Assembly: GCF_018448925.1 (NCBI RefSeq)
Contig: NZ_RCWE01000005.1
Coordinates: 1-64,000, forward strand
DNA from: Photorhabdus akhurstii
GTDB taxonomy: Bacteria; Pseudomonadota; Gammaproteobacteria; Enterobacterales; Enterobacteriaceae
DNA length: 64,000 nucleotides
Reading direction: 5' to 3'
Shown piece after piece: positions 1 through 8,883 of this stretch (its first letter is position 1; every line of letters starts with the position of its first letter). Under the pieces are notes generated by a model. It was not told the DNA's origin. It did not search any database and worked only from the letters and a program-made list of their open reading frames with translations. The position numbers were made by a program, and so were the translations under genes.

Positions 1-337
1 ATTTAAAGATGTGCAGATAGCCCCGGGCCTTGCTGCCGCGAGCGGTAAGCGGGTCTTCTTCCTTAATGTATATCCAGCCGGGACGCAGAAGGCGGGCGGC
101 ATAGCCTTTGGTTTGTTGGAGTGATGAGGAGAACATCAGGGTGTGGATGTCCGGGGGCGCTTCTGGTTTTTCCAATTCTTTGCCGAAAAAGTTCACATAA
201 GCATAGCGAACCGGGTAGATCGGTTTAATGTCGCAGTCACAGGGCTGAATATAGCTGTCTACCTCAAGATTTTGCGGGAACAGTTCGTAAGCTTTTTCTA
301 TTAATTTGTCAAATTGTTCCTGAAAGTCAGTGGTCAT
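1..337 (-). CDS. VasX-type T6SS effector, N-terminal part only (runs off the window)
   Basis: Only the first 112 codons are in the window. The peptide contains YPVRYAYVNFF (about residues 37-47), then GYAARLLRPGWIYI and GYLHIF, the pattern of the VasX N-terminal domain found on several T6SS effectors, where an aromatic-rich 'YPxRYAY ... RxLRxGWxY' module precedes the toxic domain. The start codon overlaps the stop of the DUF4123 gene upstream (ATGA), so the two are translationally coupled, as expected for an effector loaded onto VgrG by its adaptor. VasX itself is a pore-forming toxin, but the toxic domain here is not visible, so the activity is unknown. The immunity gene is expected just beyond the left edge. 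Confidence 0.7.
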   Translation of the reverse strand, partial: MTTDFQEQFDKLIEKAYELFPQNLEVDSYIQPCDCDIKPIYPVRYAYVNFFGKELEKPEAPPDIHTLMFSSSLQQTKGYAARLLRPGWIYIKEEDPLTARGSKARGYLHIFK

Positions 338-1566
338 AACATTTCCTTGGTTGTCAGTTTGTTGCATTGTGCAAGAAGTGAATTTGCCCGTATTGCCTGT
401 GTTTCTGTTTGTGAGCAGGCTGATTCCCAAAGCTGTTGCCAGTGAATTTCATCGTTTGGCATTAAACATTTGGCGGCAACGTAATAGAGTATGGCTCGCT
501 GTTGCGTCAGCCCTTGTAAATAGGCCAGATTAGTCTGCTGCAAAACAAAAGCAGGCAGGGTGTTTTTATTCACCTGACAGCGTTCAGCTAGGTTTTCCTG
601 AATAAAATCAATTGTCTTAAGTACGTAGCGTTGTTGCGCTTGTTGATCAAACAGTTCGCACAAGCGGCGATTGAGTGTGACAGGCGTGGGTTTTGCCTGC
701 CGGACGTTTTCGGTGATGGTGATAATGTGGCGGGTATCGGGTTTATCACCATAGAACCACATTGCGTTGATCCCTTGCATAAAATGGGCTAATGGCCCGT
801 CGGACAGGGTATTAAGCAGTGTTGTCAGTGTGTTGGGATGATAGAAACGGAAAAATGCCCACGTCTGAGTCAGCTCATTTTTTAAATAGGTGAACTTACG
901 CAGATGATTCAGCAGCGTTTCAAAAGGTTGTTCGCTGTGGATAAACAAGCTCAACTCTGCCCGGTTATCGGCATTCATAATGTATCGCTGTAGCTCTGGC
1001 TGATTGCTACTGTCTTTATGCAGTTCAACCAGATAAGGGGCGCTATCTTCCAGTGAAACTTGAGTTTCTCCCTGAAATAATCCTTGCCAGCGTAAGGAGG
1101 AAGCGAGCAGATCAGGAATGATAAATCGTCCTGCCTGTTGGTATATTGCCGCATCAATGACCGCGTAGAGATGTTCATTATCTCCATAAACAGGTATATC
1201 AGTGGCTTGTGTCAAGATTAGATCACCACGAGCGGCAGGCAGTGGAGAGTCAACATTTTCCTGTTCTACCAATATTACGGGGTGTTGATCGCTTATCTGT
1301 TGGATATGGCGTATTAACCGTAATTCGGGCAGCGTGCTTTCCATCAAATAGGTTTGTAAGGCAATAATGTCTTGGTATTGACCGTTTGCTATTCCGAAAC
1401 CGATAACGTAATTGCACAGCTTTGTTAGTGCCTCGTATTCAGTCGGCGCATAGATTAATGCTTTGGCTGAATATTGTCCGGCAGGATGTTTTTCATTACC
1501 TATCGCTTGGTAGGTGCAATTGGCAACCCAGTAATAGGCTGAATCAAACAAAGATGGCGTTTTCAC
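334..1566 (-). CDS. DUF4123 T6SS adaptor/chaperone (module A)
   Basis: About 410 residues. The central part has the DUF4123 pattern: YAVIDAAIY, a short PYLVEL segment, FIHSEQPFETLLNHLRKF and FRFYHPNTL. DUF4123 proteins (Tap/TEC) dock a specific effector onto its cognate VgrG before firing. About 130 residues before the domain and a C-terminal extension are less conserved. I chose a GTG start that overlaps the vgrG stop (GAGTGA) and sits behind an AAGGAAA ribosome site; an ATG 39 bases further upstream would lie inside vgrG. Both neighbours are coupled by 4-base or shorter overlaps, making vgrG-adaptor-effector one transcription unit. It is unrelated in length and detail to the 163-residue adaptor of module B, which fits a different cargo. 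Confidence 0.75.
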   Translation of the reverse strand: MKTPSLFDSAYYWVANCTYQAIGNEKHPAGQYSAKALIYAPTEYEALTKLCNYVIGFGIANGQYQDIIALQTYLMESTLPELRLIRHIQQISDQHPVILVEQENVDSPLPAARGDLILTQATDIPVYGDNEHLYAVIDAAIYQQAGRFIIPDLLASSLRWQGLFQGETQVSLEDSAPYLVELHKDSSNQPELQRYIMNADNRAELSLFIHSEQPFETLLNHLRKFTYLKNELTQTWAFFRFYHPNTLTTLLNTLSDGPLAHFMQGINAMWFYGDKPDTRHIITITENVRQAKPTPVTLNRRLCELFDQQAQQRYVLKTIDFIQENLAERCQVNKNTLPAFVLQQTNLAYLQGLTQQRAILYYVAAKCLMPNDEIHWQQLWESACSQTETQAIRANSLLAQCNKLTTKEML

Positions 1567-3575
1567 TCTGATGTTTCCTTCTGTGCATCGGCTTTTCCTT
1601 TGCAATCCTGAGCGATGGGCTGTCCTTCATTGGCTGCACCGGTCAATGTTGGCACGGTGCCTGCGCTTCCTCCTTGCACTACCACCGGGCCTTTCAGAAA
1701 GATGTTGCCGTTTAGTGTGATGCCTTGAGCATCCAGAGTGATGCTTCCTGCCTTACCTCTGAGGATCAATGTATCGCTGGCTTGCAGGGTATGTATTTTG
1801 GTGTGTGAGTGAATGCCTTTAATGACATTTAATTGGTAATTGCCTTTGATATCACTCTGTTTGTTTTCACCAATTTGTTGGAAATGGGAGGCGTAGATCT
1901 CTTCCTTCCAGCTATTGTTGATCCGGGTAATTTTGTCTTTCTCAATGGTTTCGAACTGATTTTTATCCACCTGAATATGTTGTTCATTCATGACACGGAT
2001 AAATTCATCATGGCCGATTTTATGCCGACGATCATTCATGACCGTGTGGCTTTCGTCGTGCTCTATTTTTTGTGTCTTATCGTGGTTAATTTGGATCAGT
2101 TGGTCACGTTGAGCGTGGATATAAATCTCTTCCCGTCCTTTTTCATCCTCAAAACGTAATTCGTTAAAGCCGTTACCTTTATGTGTTTTGGTTCTGAACG
2201 TGGTGCGCGTCTTTTCCGCGGGTAAATTCAGCGGCGGGCGGTTAAGGCCGTTGTAAGTGCATCCGGTAATAATAGGCCGGTCAATATCGCCGTTGAGATA
2301 GGAGATAATCACTTCCTGACCGACTCGCGGTGTTGCCAGAAAACCAAATCCGTTGCCATTCCAGCCTTGTGCAACCCGCACCCAGCAAGAAGCCTGGTCG
2401 TCAGGCGCATCATAACGGTTCCAGTGAAAGTGAACGCGGACCGCGCCATCTTTATTGACGTAAATTTCTTCAGTCCCAGGCCCGACAACGGTTGCAACTT
2501 CGTCGCCATCGGCCAATGGCTTATAGCGGTATGGCGGACGCCAATCGTTGCGGCCTGGAATGAACCGGGTGTGTGAATTCAGGGTAGTGCCGGTTCCGTT
2601 ATCGCCTAAAACGGCGGGGACATGCCCGGTATGTTGGGAAGAGACGACTTGCCAGCGATCATTCATGGCGTCAATCGGGTGGTTGGTTAGTGTAAAAATT
2701 CTGCCCGGCATTAATCGAATACAATTACTGTCCGCTTGCCCTGATTTGCTGTCAACCCGTAAAGCTTCCAGCCGGTATTGGGTAAACGGCATGCCCTCTT
2801 TGTCTTTCTGAAAACGGCCGTAGCTTTCAAAAATATGAAATGGCGTGCCGTTCTCCGCTTCAAAATCCGTGGCGTTATGCTGTAAAGCGTAATTGGGGTT
2901 GTGATAATTTCTGTCTTTTTGGTCGGTAGATTCCGGGCGCATGTAGGAGCCAAGAGACCATTTGTAGATAACATTTTCTTCTACTGCGTTGGCAATGTCC
3001 GGGTTGTAAATCAGCGTATCCGGCGCTCTCATGTTCAGGTAGCTATCACTCAGATAGAGCCCGTCATCGGCGAACCAGAAGAAAATTCCCTCCTCAGCCG
3101 CCAGGCGGGTAAAGAAATCATAGGATGATTCCCTTTTCATGGTGACGTATTCCCGTATTGAATGCGGGTTATTCAAATGGATATTGGCCCGGAGTTTCTT
3201 CTGTTTCAGTATGCTTTGTAAAATATCGGGGACACTGAGCTGGTGATAGATACGGCTGTCCTGATCGAGTGTCAGCAGCCACATTTCTGGTCTGACTGTC
3301 AGGTGATACTGAGTTTGATGTCGGTTTGTGGCGCCAACAACCGCGCTTGCAACCAATCCTTTCACTTCACGTTGCAGAATATCGTCACGGGTGACAGTGA
3401 ACCGCACGGTTTGGAGCAGGAGGGTGTCCGTGTCTATATTTGAACGGCTTGCCGCTAATGTGAGAGACAGGGTAAATAACGATGAAAGCGCTTCATCTAA
3501 TGTAAAATTCACTACCGCAAAAGTCATGGGCGGCAGATTGCCGATGGTGCAGGAAAAGCGGAGTCCGGTTTTCAT
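1563..3575 (-). CDS. vgrG: VgrG spike protein, module A
   Basis: 670 residues with the full VgrG/gp27-gp5 layout. The N-terminal hub reads ESSYDFFTRLAAEEGIFFWF at about residues 148-167. The OB-fold/gp5 region has VHFHWNRYD, SCWVRVAQGWNG, FLATPRVGQEVIISYLNGD and DRPIITGCTYNG. A repetitive beta-helix needle follows, with alternating His/Asp/Lys strands. VgrG trimers cap the Hcp tube and carry effectors out of the cell. Residues 1 to about 478 are nearly identical to the second VgrG in this window. The last 190 are unrelated and end in a charged tail with no obvious enzymatic domain, so this is probably a carrier VgrG rather than an 'evolved' one. The C-terminus presumably fits the following adaptor and VasX-type effector. 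Confidence 0.95.
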   Translation of the reverse strand: MKTGLRFSCTIGNLPPMTFAVVNFTLDEALSSLFTLSLTLAASRSNIDTDTLLLQTVRFTVTRDDILQREVKGLVASAVVGATNRHQTQYHLTVRPEMWLLTLDQDSRIYHQLSVPDILQSILKQKKLRANIHLNNPHSIREYVTMKRESSYDFFTRLAAEEGIFFWFADDGLYLSDSYLNMRAPDTLIYNPDIANAVEENVIYKWSLGSYMRPESTDQKDRNYHNPNYALQHNATDFEAENGTPFHIFESYGRFQKDKEGMPFTQYRLEALRVDSKSGQADSNCIRLMPGRIFTLTNHPIDAMNDRWQVVSSQHTGHVPAVLGDNGTGTTLNSHTRFIPGRNDWRPPYRYKPLADGDEVATVVGPGTEEIYVNKDGAVRVHFHWNRYDAPDDQASCWVRVAQGWNGNGFGFLATPRVGQEVIISYLNGDIDRPIITGCTYNGLNRPPLNLPAEKTRTTFRTKTHKGNGFNELRFEDEKGREEIYIHAQRDQLIQINHDKTQKIEHDESHTVMNDRRHKIGHDEFIRVMNEQHIQVDKNQFETIEKDKITRINNSWKEEIYASHFQQIGENKQSDIKGNYQLNVIKGIHSHTKIHTLQASDTLILRGKAGSITLDAQGITLNGNIFLKGPVVVQGGSAGTVPTLTGAANEGQPIAQDCKGKADAQKETSE

Positions 3576-3589
3576 AATGTTTCCTTCAA

Positions 3590-5323
3590 TTACATGATCT
3601 TCTGATGCCCAGGTATATTGTAAAATTCCCAGTATTCATTGGTGTCGTTATTGATAACGGTTAATCTGTGAAAGCTGGTTTCAACAAAACAGAGGGAGAA
3701 AGCGGTGTGTAGTGTTTTGGCAAAAGCATACATTTCTCCTTCATGCTCATAATTTTCTGGTGTCATGCGCAGTGTGATGGCTTGGCCTCTCACAGGAATG
3801 CCCTTGTCAAAATGGTAGTATGGCTCAAGGTAGATAGCGCTGAGACCATCGGCCATGCGCTGAATATGCCGGCTACGCGGGGCGTCCAGATGCGCGAAGG
3901 TATCAAGTTGTTTGACCAGAGATCTGACTGATTCAATGTGACTGAGAAAAAATGGCCCAATCGACAACAAAGATAGTATCGGCCAGTGCTGATGACTGTT
4001 TACGACGGCAGGAAGATCTTTTGACGCCGACACGATATTCCTGGCCTGAATATGGCTGGGTATCTGCTCGCTGGGTATACAGATTTGCCCGATATTCAAT
4101 GTTCGTGCTTGCGTATGATATCTGTGATATTGGCAGTAAAATTCGCGATAGTGGTGTTTTGTTACGGGTTTTGCCTGATGATCATAAAACGTGAGGTTAA
4201 TTTGATTGCCGCCAAATGGCGATTCTTCCCGTATATGGTTAAAAAGTAATATGTTGTCACCGGGTTCGGCAAAATGGCAGGCGGCCAGTTGCTCGCTATT
4301 GATAAGAGGAACGCTGTGAGCAGATCCTTCAGATGTTCCATCAGGATCGGATTGGAGTTTAATGTTATCAATACTAAAGATTTCATTCGCTGCTAATACA
4401 TAACGCGATTTGCCCTTTTCAAATGTTATCGGTTTTGTTCTTGCCGGAGCCAGGTTAATAACGGGTACGCAATGGGGAATAAATGCGGGTGTAATGTCCT
4501 CGATGGGAATGTTACAGTCAAATTCTAGAATAATGGTAAATTGCTTATCTTCTCCCAAAGGGAGCTCAGCGATTTCTTCCGATAAATCAAATGACATAAA
4601 GTCATTAACATGTGGCAGATAGAGGTATTCGTATAACACCTGCAACGGCCAGAAATAGTCATGTGGTCTCGGCAGGACCAAATTTTCTTTCAGGCGTGGA
4701 GCGATCTCAATAGCCAGCCACATCTCCGTCTCTTTTAGGGATGTTTTCAGATAAGTGTTGTTCAGCGATTGATCTACGTATTTGGTCAGTAAAGACGCCA
4801 GTTTTTGATCTTCTCCGAGAAAAAGCGTGACTTGCCCTGTCTTCCAGTGGGTAGTTGGGCCATGATATTGAAAGGTCAGTGATATCAGGCTCTTGTCTCC
4901 TCTGTGTGTCAGCGTTTTATGGACCAAAGTGATGGGCTCAATATTGATATCTTGAGTGGTTCTGAATGTAATGGATTGATTCTGCTGTATGGCGGAAATT
5001 TCACTGCCTTTGGCAATGCTTGTGGTTTCAGTCATGCTGCCCGGTTGAATATCTAGCTGGACAATGCTGGTTGAAGGGATCGGATGTAAAGGTATCGGCC
5101 ATACTTTTCGTAGAAGCGGGTTGACGACTTCCGGGAAACCATCATCAATTTTTTGTTGAAGACCGGCAGTGATAAGCGCAAAACCTTCCAGTACGCGGAG
5201 AATATCTGGGTCGCCGGATTCGGAGGTAAATGGATCAAGGTGTGGATGCTCTTGCGCTGCGTTACTCAGATCATGCTTTATTTGTGAAAGTGCTTCCCTA
5301 TAGAAATCTTCAAAATTTTTCAT
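3590..5323 (-). CDS. tssF: TssF-like T6SS baseplate protein, module A
   Basis: 577 residues from the chosen ATG, which has an AAAGGTAG ribosome site and gives the typical TssF N-terminus (MKNFEDFYREALSQIKHDL, then DPDILRVLEGFALITA). A further-upstream ATG lacks a good site. TssF (ImpG/VasA) pairs with TssG and TssK to build the baseplate wedge that contacts VgrG. Normally tssF is followed by tssG inside a complete cluster. Here it stands alone 14 bases upstream of vgrG, with no tssG, tssE or tssK in the window. It is about 98% identical to the second copy at the other end of the island. It may be a dedicated baseplate variant for its VgrG, or a hitch-hiking duplicate. Confidence 0.85.
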   Translation of the reverse strand: MKNFEDFYREALSQIKHDLSNAAQEHPHLDPFTSESGDPDILRVLEGFALITAGLQQKIDDGFPEVVNPLLRKVWPIPLHPIPSTSIVQLDIQPGSMTETTSIAKGSEISAIQQNQSITFRTTQDINIEPITLVHKTLTHRGDKSLISLTFQYHGPTTHWKTGQVTLFLGEDQKLASLLTKYVDQSLNNTYLKTSLKETEMWLAIEIAPRLKENLVLPRPHDYFWPLQVLYEYLYLPHVNDFMSFDLSEEIAELPLGEDKQFTIILEFDCNIPIEDITPAFIPHCVPVINLAPARTKPITFEKGKSRYVLAANEIFSIDNIKLQSDPDGTSEGSAHSVPLINSEQLAACHFAEPGDNILLFNHIREESPFGGNQINLTFYDHQAKPVTKHHYREFYCQYHRYHTQARTLNIGQICIPSEQIPSHIQARNIVSASKDLPAVVNSHQHWPILSLLSIGPFFLSHIESVRSLVKQLDTFAHLDAPRSRHIQRMADGLSAIYLEPYYHFDKGIPVRGQAITLRMTPENYEHEGEMYAFAKTLHTAFSLCFVETSFHRLTVINNDTNEYWEFYNIPGHQKIM

Positions 5324-5591
5324 ATCTACCTTTGTGTTCTTTGTAATCAAATATTAATGTAAATTTATATTTTGATCTTATGGATATCAAGGTTGATAAT
5401 TTAATTATGTGTAATTTTTTGTTTAAAACAGTTAATAACGTAAATTTTATAGGTGTTCAACTAACATGATCATGTAATTTATTTCAATGATTTTTGTTTA
5501 TATAAATTTTTCTTAATCACGTTGTGGCGCCATGATAGCCAGATGTTGGAATTTGAAATTAATATTTAATCATTAGTTAATGGAGGGAAAG
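5324..5591. promoter_or_regulatory. divergent tssF / PAAR intergenic region, module A
   Basis: A 268-base AT-rich region between the divergent tssF and PAAR genes. It must hold both promoters. It is strongly conserved with the matching region of module B (same length, scattered substitutions), including a segment near its right end reading TGATAGCCAGATGTTGGA. I cannot pick out convincing -35/-10 pairs by eye, but conservation of this non-coding stretch between the two copies suggests co-regulation of both modules. Confidence 0.5.
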
Positions 5592-5855
5592 ATGTCACGT
5601 TCTATTATTTTGGTCGGTGATTCGACTTCGCATGGCGGCAAGGTGTTAGCCGGTGATGGAAGCTTTGGTGTGTTAGGGAAGAAAGCGGCTCGGGTCGGGG
5701 ATGCGGTATCCTGTCCAAAATGTGGCGGCAATCAAACCATTGTGGAAGGGACGCCTAAAATAGTCAGCTCTAATGGGCAAATGTACGCACTGGAGGGAAT
5801 GAAAACCTCTTGTGGCGCGACATTAATAGCTTCGCAAAGCCTGTTTCAAGCATAG
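5592..5855 (+). CDS. PAAR-domain spike tip protein, module A
   Basis: 87 residues starting MSRSIILVGDSTSHGG, with a GGAGGG ribosome site. The PAAR hallmarks are the DSTSHGG turn, the CPKCGG pair and a late CGATLIAS motif, supplying the Cys/His ligands for the metal that stabilises the conical tip. PAAR proteins sharpen the VgrG spike and can carry effectors. It is a bare PAAR with no toxin extension. It is transcribed away from tssF, and is almost identical to the module B copy except around residues 20-22 (GSFG against GFG). An ATG four codons upstream is possible but would sit on the ribosome site. Confidence 0.9.
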   Translation: MSRSIILVGDSTSHGGKVLAGDGSFGVLGKKAARVGDAVSCPKCGGNQTIVEGTPKIVSSNGQMYALEGMKTSCGATLIASQSLFQA

Positions 5856-5867
5856 GATGGCGGTGAG

Positions 5868-6135
5868 TTGATTCATAAAGGCATTCATTTTATTTTTGCC
5901 ACTGATCGTCATCATGTAGACGTTGTGCAAATCCGAGGTGTTCTTGGTATTGATGCCTATATGATCACTTCCAATGGCGCACGGGTACGCAATGCTGTGG
6001 GTGAACTGGTTTTCAGTCACAATGTTGATCCTGAAATTGTGCATGATTTGTGCCTGATGGAGTTTGATAACGCTGATATTCTGACGAATTATTATTGCCA
6101 TGATCACTGGTATATGAATCGTGAAAGAATAACTG
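5868..6135 (+). pseudogene. fragment of a YigL-like HAD phosphatase gene
   Basis: An open frame of about 90 codons reads GIHFIFATDRHHVDVVQIRG, then YMITSNGARVRNAVGEL and YYCHDHWYMNRER. That is the internal part of YigL-type Cof/HAD phosphatases (E. coli YigL has GIHFVFATGRHYVDV and MITSNGARV). The N-terminal DxDGT nucleophile motif and the whole C-terminal half, including the GDGxND motif, are missing, so it cannot be active. Similarity stops after MNRER; the same open frame runs on to 6233 through unrelated sequence and into a PAAR scar. It is a stray chromosomal gene fragment trapped between the module A PAAR gene and the immunity array, marking a past recombination junction. Confidence 0.75.
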
Positions 6136-6222
6136 CTGACGTTAGGAATAAAACCACGCCCGATAAGCTGATTGTTCTCGTCCAGGCCGTAGACTTTGAG
6201 ACACAGAATATTGGTTTTTTCC

Positions 6223-6384
6223 ATCCACAATAGGAAACCCGCCTTTGCACTTAGGGCGGTTTATTTAATCACCTTTAGCAGCGATAGACACGTCTTGATA
6301 AACCCAATCATCAATGGCGGTAGTAACTTTACCACCATGATCGGTTAGGTCGTTTTAATCGGATGACTGCTTTGCTTGCTATAT
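6223..6384 (-). pseudogene. PAAR gene remnant downstream of Imm52-5
   Basis: Read on the minus strand, this resembles the intact PAAR gene ending at 10309: AVIRL, DHGGK, VYQD, AAKGD and PKCKGGFPIV can all be followed. The start ATG has become ATA, an extra A after the IRL codons breaks the frame, and a TAA interrupts it after AAKGD. The 3' part, including the last Cys region, is replaced by unrelated sequence. It marks the end of the last effector-immunity-PAAR repeat unit. Confidence 0.75.
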
Positions 6385-7107
6385 TTATATCTCTGTTATC
6401 GGAGGTAATATTTGTAGATCTCGCAAGCAGATTTCAATATCATTGGCTTTATTAATATGCTTCTGGTTGTCTATGTCAAAGATATCTTTTGTAGTGATAA
6501 TCAATGAGCCTTTTTTGTCATTTTTATCAGAAACAGGCATTATCTCTTCTGCCATTGGAGCTAAAGTTGGGTCTATTTCTATTGGCAAATAGAGCATCCA
6601 ACCAGCACTTAAACGATCTGGGAAAACGTGTTTTCTTTTTATTCTATATGTATTGTTTTCTATCATAATATAAGGTGCACTATGAGTAGAAATCAAAAAA
6701 TTAATAAAGCTGATTAATCGTGATAGCCGAAATTCATTTTCTTCAATAGATATATGAAAATCTATCTGGGTTTGCCCTAACCGATCTCGACGATAATTCA
6801 TATAACAAATTGAACATGAATGGTCATCATCTTCGCCATCCCAAATCCCTTTAATAATTATAGGATTTTCTTCTGTATAATCTTCTTCAAACTCTTTTAT
6901 TGCTTCTTTTGTTGCTCCTTGCTGATCAAAAGCAATATGTTGTAAAGATTCTTGACGAGTATCTCCTGGTAAATACCAAGTTTTATGGCGTCCAAAAAAT
7001 ATATCTATTTGTTGTGTAATTTTATATAAATCGGTAAGAACTATTGTTGGAGTTAATGGTTCTTTCCAGTCTGTATATAATTTCATATTTAATGATAACG
7101 TAGACAT
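6385..7107 (-). CDS. Imm52-type immunity protein paralogue 5 (orphan)
   Basis: 240 residues, last of five tandem paralogues. The C-terminal half has the shared block KHVFPDRLSAGWMLYLPIEI, then SLIITTKDIFD, HINKANDIEICLRDLQILP. I assign it to Imm52, an immunity family known next to Tox-REase-5 toxins, because the first gene of the array directly follows such a toxin. The N-terminal half (about residues 1-130) is the most divergent of the set. It carries its own Cys-rich DDDHSCSICYM stretch, suggesting specificity for a different toxin variant. No cognate toxin remains; the 26 bases between the upstream PAAR scar and its start hold no effector gene. Whether it is expressed depends on read-through from upstream. 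Confidence 0.75.
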   Translation of the reverse strand: MSTLSLNMKLYTDWKEPLTPTIVLTDLYKITQQIDIFFGRHKTWYLPGDTRQESLQHIAFDQQGATKEAIKEFEEDYTEENPIIIKGIWDGEDDDHSCSICYMNYRRDRLGQTQIDFHISIEENEFRLSRLISFINFLISTHSAPYIMIENNTYRIKRKHVFPDRLSAGWMLYLPIEIDPTLAPMAEEIMPVSDKNDKKGSLIITTKDIFDIDNQKHINKANDIEICLRDLQILPPITEI

Positions 7108-7123
7108 TTATTTTTACCCTTGC

Positions 7124-7171
7124 TTAAATGTTAGTTAGGTCGTTTAATCGGATCACAGCTCTGTCTGTCAT
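7124..7171 (-). pseudogene. PAAR 5' scar between Imm52-4 and Imm52-5
   Basis: Starts with the ATG and first 11 codons of the PAAR gene (MTDRAVIRLND), then LTNI and a stop. It is the shortest of the PAAR scars in the array. The tail may be the last trace of an effector 3' end, but that part is too short to prove. Confidence 0.65.
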
Positions 7172-7173
7172 AC

Positions 7174-7902
7174 TTATATCTCTGATATTAATGGTAGTAT
7201 TTGTAAATCCCGCAAGCAGATTTCAATATCATTGGCTTTATTAATATGCTCCTGGTTTTCAATATCAAAGATATCTTTTGTAGTGATAATTAATGAGCCT
7301 TTTTTGTCATTTTTATCAGAAATAGATATTATTTCTTCTGCCATTGGGACTAAAGTCGGATCTATTTCAATTGGTAAGTAGAGCATCCAACCGGCATAAA
7401 CCCTATCTGGAAAAACTTGTTTTTGTTTTAGAGAATATCCTCTGGAATCCATCATGATTATTGGAGAGTAATGGTTGCTAACTAAAGAAGCTACGAAATC
7501 AATCCACTTAGAATGATTAAATTTTTCTTTTTCAAAAATAAGATCAATGCTTACATCAGTTTTTCCTAGCCTATTACTATAGTCACGGCTTGAATACATG
7601 ATTCTATTTTTTAACTTTATATCACCTGGAACATCAAATAATGTTTTTATGATAGATTTAAAACTCTCATCATAACTTTCTTTGAATTGATTTTTGGCAT
7701 ATTCAGTAATGCCACTTTCATTAAAAACATTATTTTCTTTTATTTCGTTTAGATCATATCCAGGTAGATGCCATCTACTTGAACTATTAGATACCTTATT
7801 TATTTGTTGTATGATGCAGTATGTGTCATCCAATGCTAATTCCGGTGTTATCTTTTCTTTTAAATCATAAAACATTTCTATTCTAGCGTGTATTATGTTC
7901 AT
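7174..7902 (-). CDS. Imm52-type immunity protein paralogue 4 (orphan)
   Basis: 242 residues, intact. Residues about 145-242 are nearly identical to paralogues 1-3 (KQKQVFPDRVYAGWMLYLPI, NKANDIEICLRDLQILPLIS), while the first 140 are clearly different. A soluble cytoplasmic protein with no signal peptide is expected, as for neutralisers of cytoplasmic nucleases. The intergenic segment upstream of it is a fused PAAR/effector scar, so its own toxin has been lost. Known family behaviour: Imm52 proteins bind and inhibit Tox-REase-5 toxins. Inferred: this gene guards against a related toxin of neighbouring strains. Confidence 0.8.
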   Translation of the reverse strand: MNIIHARIEMFYDLKEKITPELALDDTYCIIQQINKVSNSSSRWHLPGYDLNEIKENNVFNESGITEYAKNQFKESYDESFKSIIKTLFDVPGDIKLKNRIMYSSRDYSNRLGKTDVSIDLIFEKEKFNHSKWIDFVASLVSNHYSPIIMMDSRGYSLKQKQVFPDRVYAGWMLYLPIEIDPTLVPMAEEIISISDKNDKKGSLIITTKDIFDIENQEHINKANDIEICLRDLQILPLISEI

Positions 7903-7937
7903 CTTTTTAATCCTAATTTTAAAATAAATATCTACAT

Positions 7938-8105
7938 TTAGGGTGTATTAAATGTTTTAATGTTAATAAATTTAGCAAAAGCCTTGGCTAAATATCCGTT
8001 AGCAGCAATAGGCACGCCTTGATACACGTAATTATCAATGGCGGTAATGACTTGACCACCATGATCGGTTATGTCGTTTAATCGGATAACAGCTCTGTCT
8101 GTCAT
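7938..8105 (-). pseudogene. in-frame PAAR-effector scar (55-codon chimera)
   Basis: Starts MTDRAVIRLNDITDHGG and follows the PAAR gene for about 36 codons to VPIAAN. It then switches without losing frame to the last about 19 codons of the Tox-REase-5 effector (KAFAKFINIKTFNTP, compare MFPNITVFNTKL in the intact toxin). This is what a deletion joining the PAAR of one repeat unit to the effector tail of the next would leave. It has no metal-binding Cys and no nuclease core, so no function is expected. Confidence 0.8.
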
Positions 8106-8107
8106 AC

Positions 8108-8841
8108 TTATATCTATGATATTAATGGTAATATTTGTAAATCCCGCAAGCAGATTTCAATATCATTGGCTTTATTAATATGCTTCTGGTTTTCTATGTC
8201 AAAGATATCTTTTGTTGTGATAATCAATGAGCTTTTTTGTCATTTTTATCAGAAATAGATATTATTTCTTCCGCCATTGGTACTAAAGTCGGATCTATTT
8301 CAATTGGTAAATAGAGCATCCAACCGGCATAAACCCTATCTGGAAAAACTTGTTTTTGTTTTAACGAGTAACCTCTTATATCTACTAAAACAAATGGAGA
8401 TTTACAATTAGATATTAAATTTTTAATGAATACTATGAATTTCTCAAAACTAACATCTTCTTTCTTAAGACTAATGTTAATTGATATATTGGTTTTCCCG
8501 AACCGGATAGGATTATTATAAATTTCATCTTCGCTTGTATATAAAATACTATTATTGTCTTCATCATTTCCATCTGATAAAGATTTAACAATAAGTTTAT
8601 ACTTTTCATCAAAAGTTGCTTCAAAATGTTTTAATGCGTACTCAGTAGGTCCATTTTCATCAAATGCTCGGTACAACAATCTCTCTTCTAAAGAATTCTC
8701 AGGTAAATGCCAACCACTTTGCTTATTTGATAATTTATTTACTTGTTGCACCACCGGATATAAATCATTCAATGCCACTTTAGGTGTTATGCTCTCGTTT
8801 AGATCGTGAAATAGTTCTATTCTTGGGTATATTGTTGTCAT
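8108..8841 (-). pseudogene. Imm52-type immunity paralogue 3, frameshifted
   Basis: Aligns along its whole length with the other four paralogues. A one-base deletion in the CCTTTTTTGTC run (CTTTTTTGTC here, near 8234) shifts the frame after SDKNDKK, so the encoded protein stops at about 205 residues. The rest (LIITTKDIFD to the end) is still present out of frame down to the normal stop position. The missing C-terminal third includes the conserved NKANDIEICLRDL helix. The upstream two-thirds is intact, so loss is recent; a sequencing error in the homopolymer is the alternative. Confidence 0.8.
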
Positions 8842-8883
8842 ATTTTTACCTTTTTACGCAAAATTAATATAATTAAACAACTA

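Larger units (their letters stand above)
2145..5865. repeat. 3.7-kb direct repeat, copy A (vgrG 5' part, tssF, PAAR)
   Basis: From the vgrG region encoding FNELRFEDE through tssF and the divergent PAAR gene, this segment matches the other copy at a constant offset of 11,200 bases with only point differences at every position I compared. Confidence 0.9.

Noticed and set aside
5823-6230. 135-codon open frame on the minus strand opposite the yigL fragment
   Set aside because: The plus strand carries the recognisable YigL motifs; the antisense frame shows no family pattern.
8224-8841. 205-residue immunity protein as a complete gene
   Set aside because: The missing C-terminal third is present out of frame directly downstream; a one-base deletion explains it.
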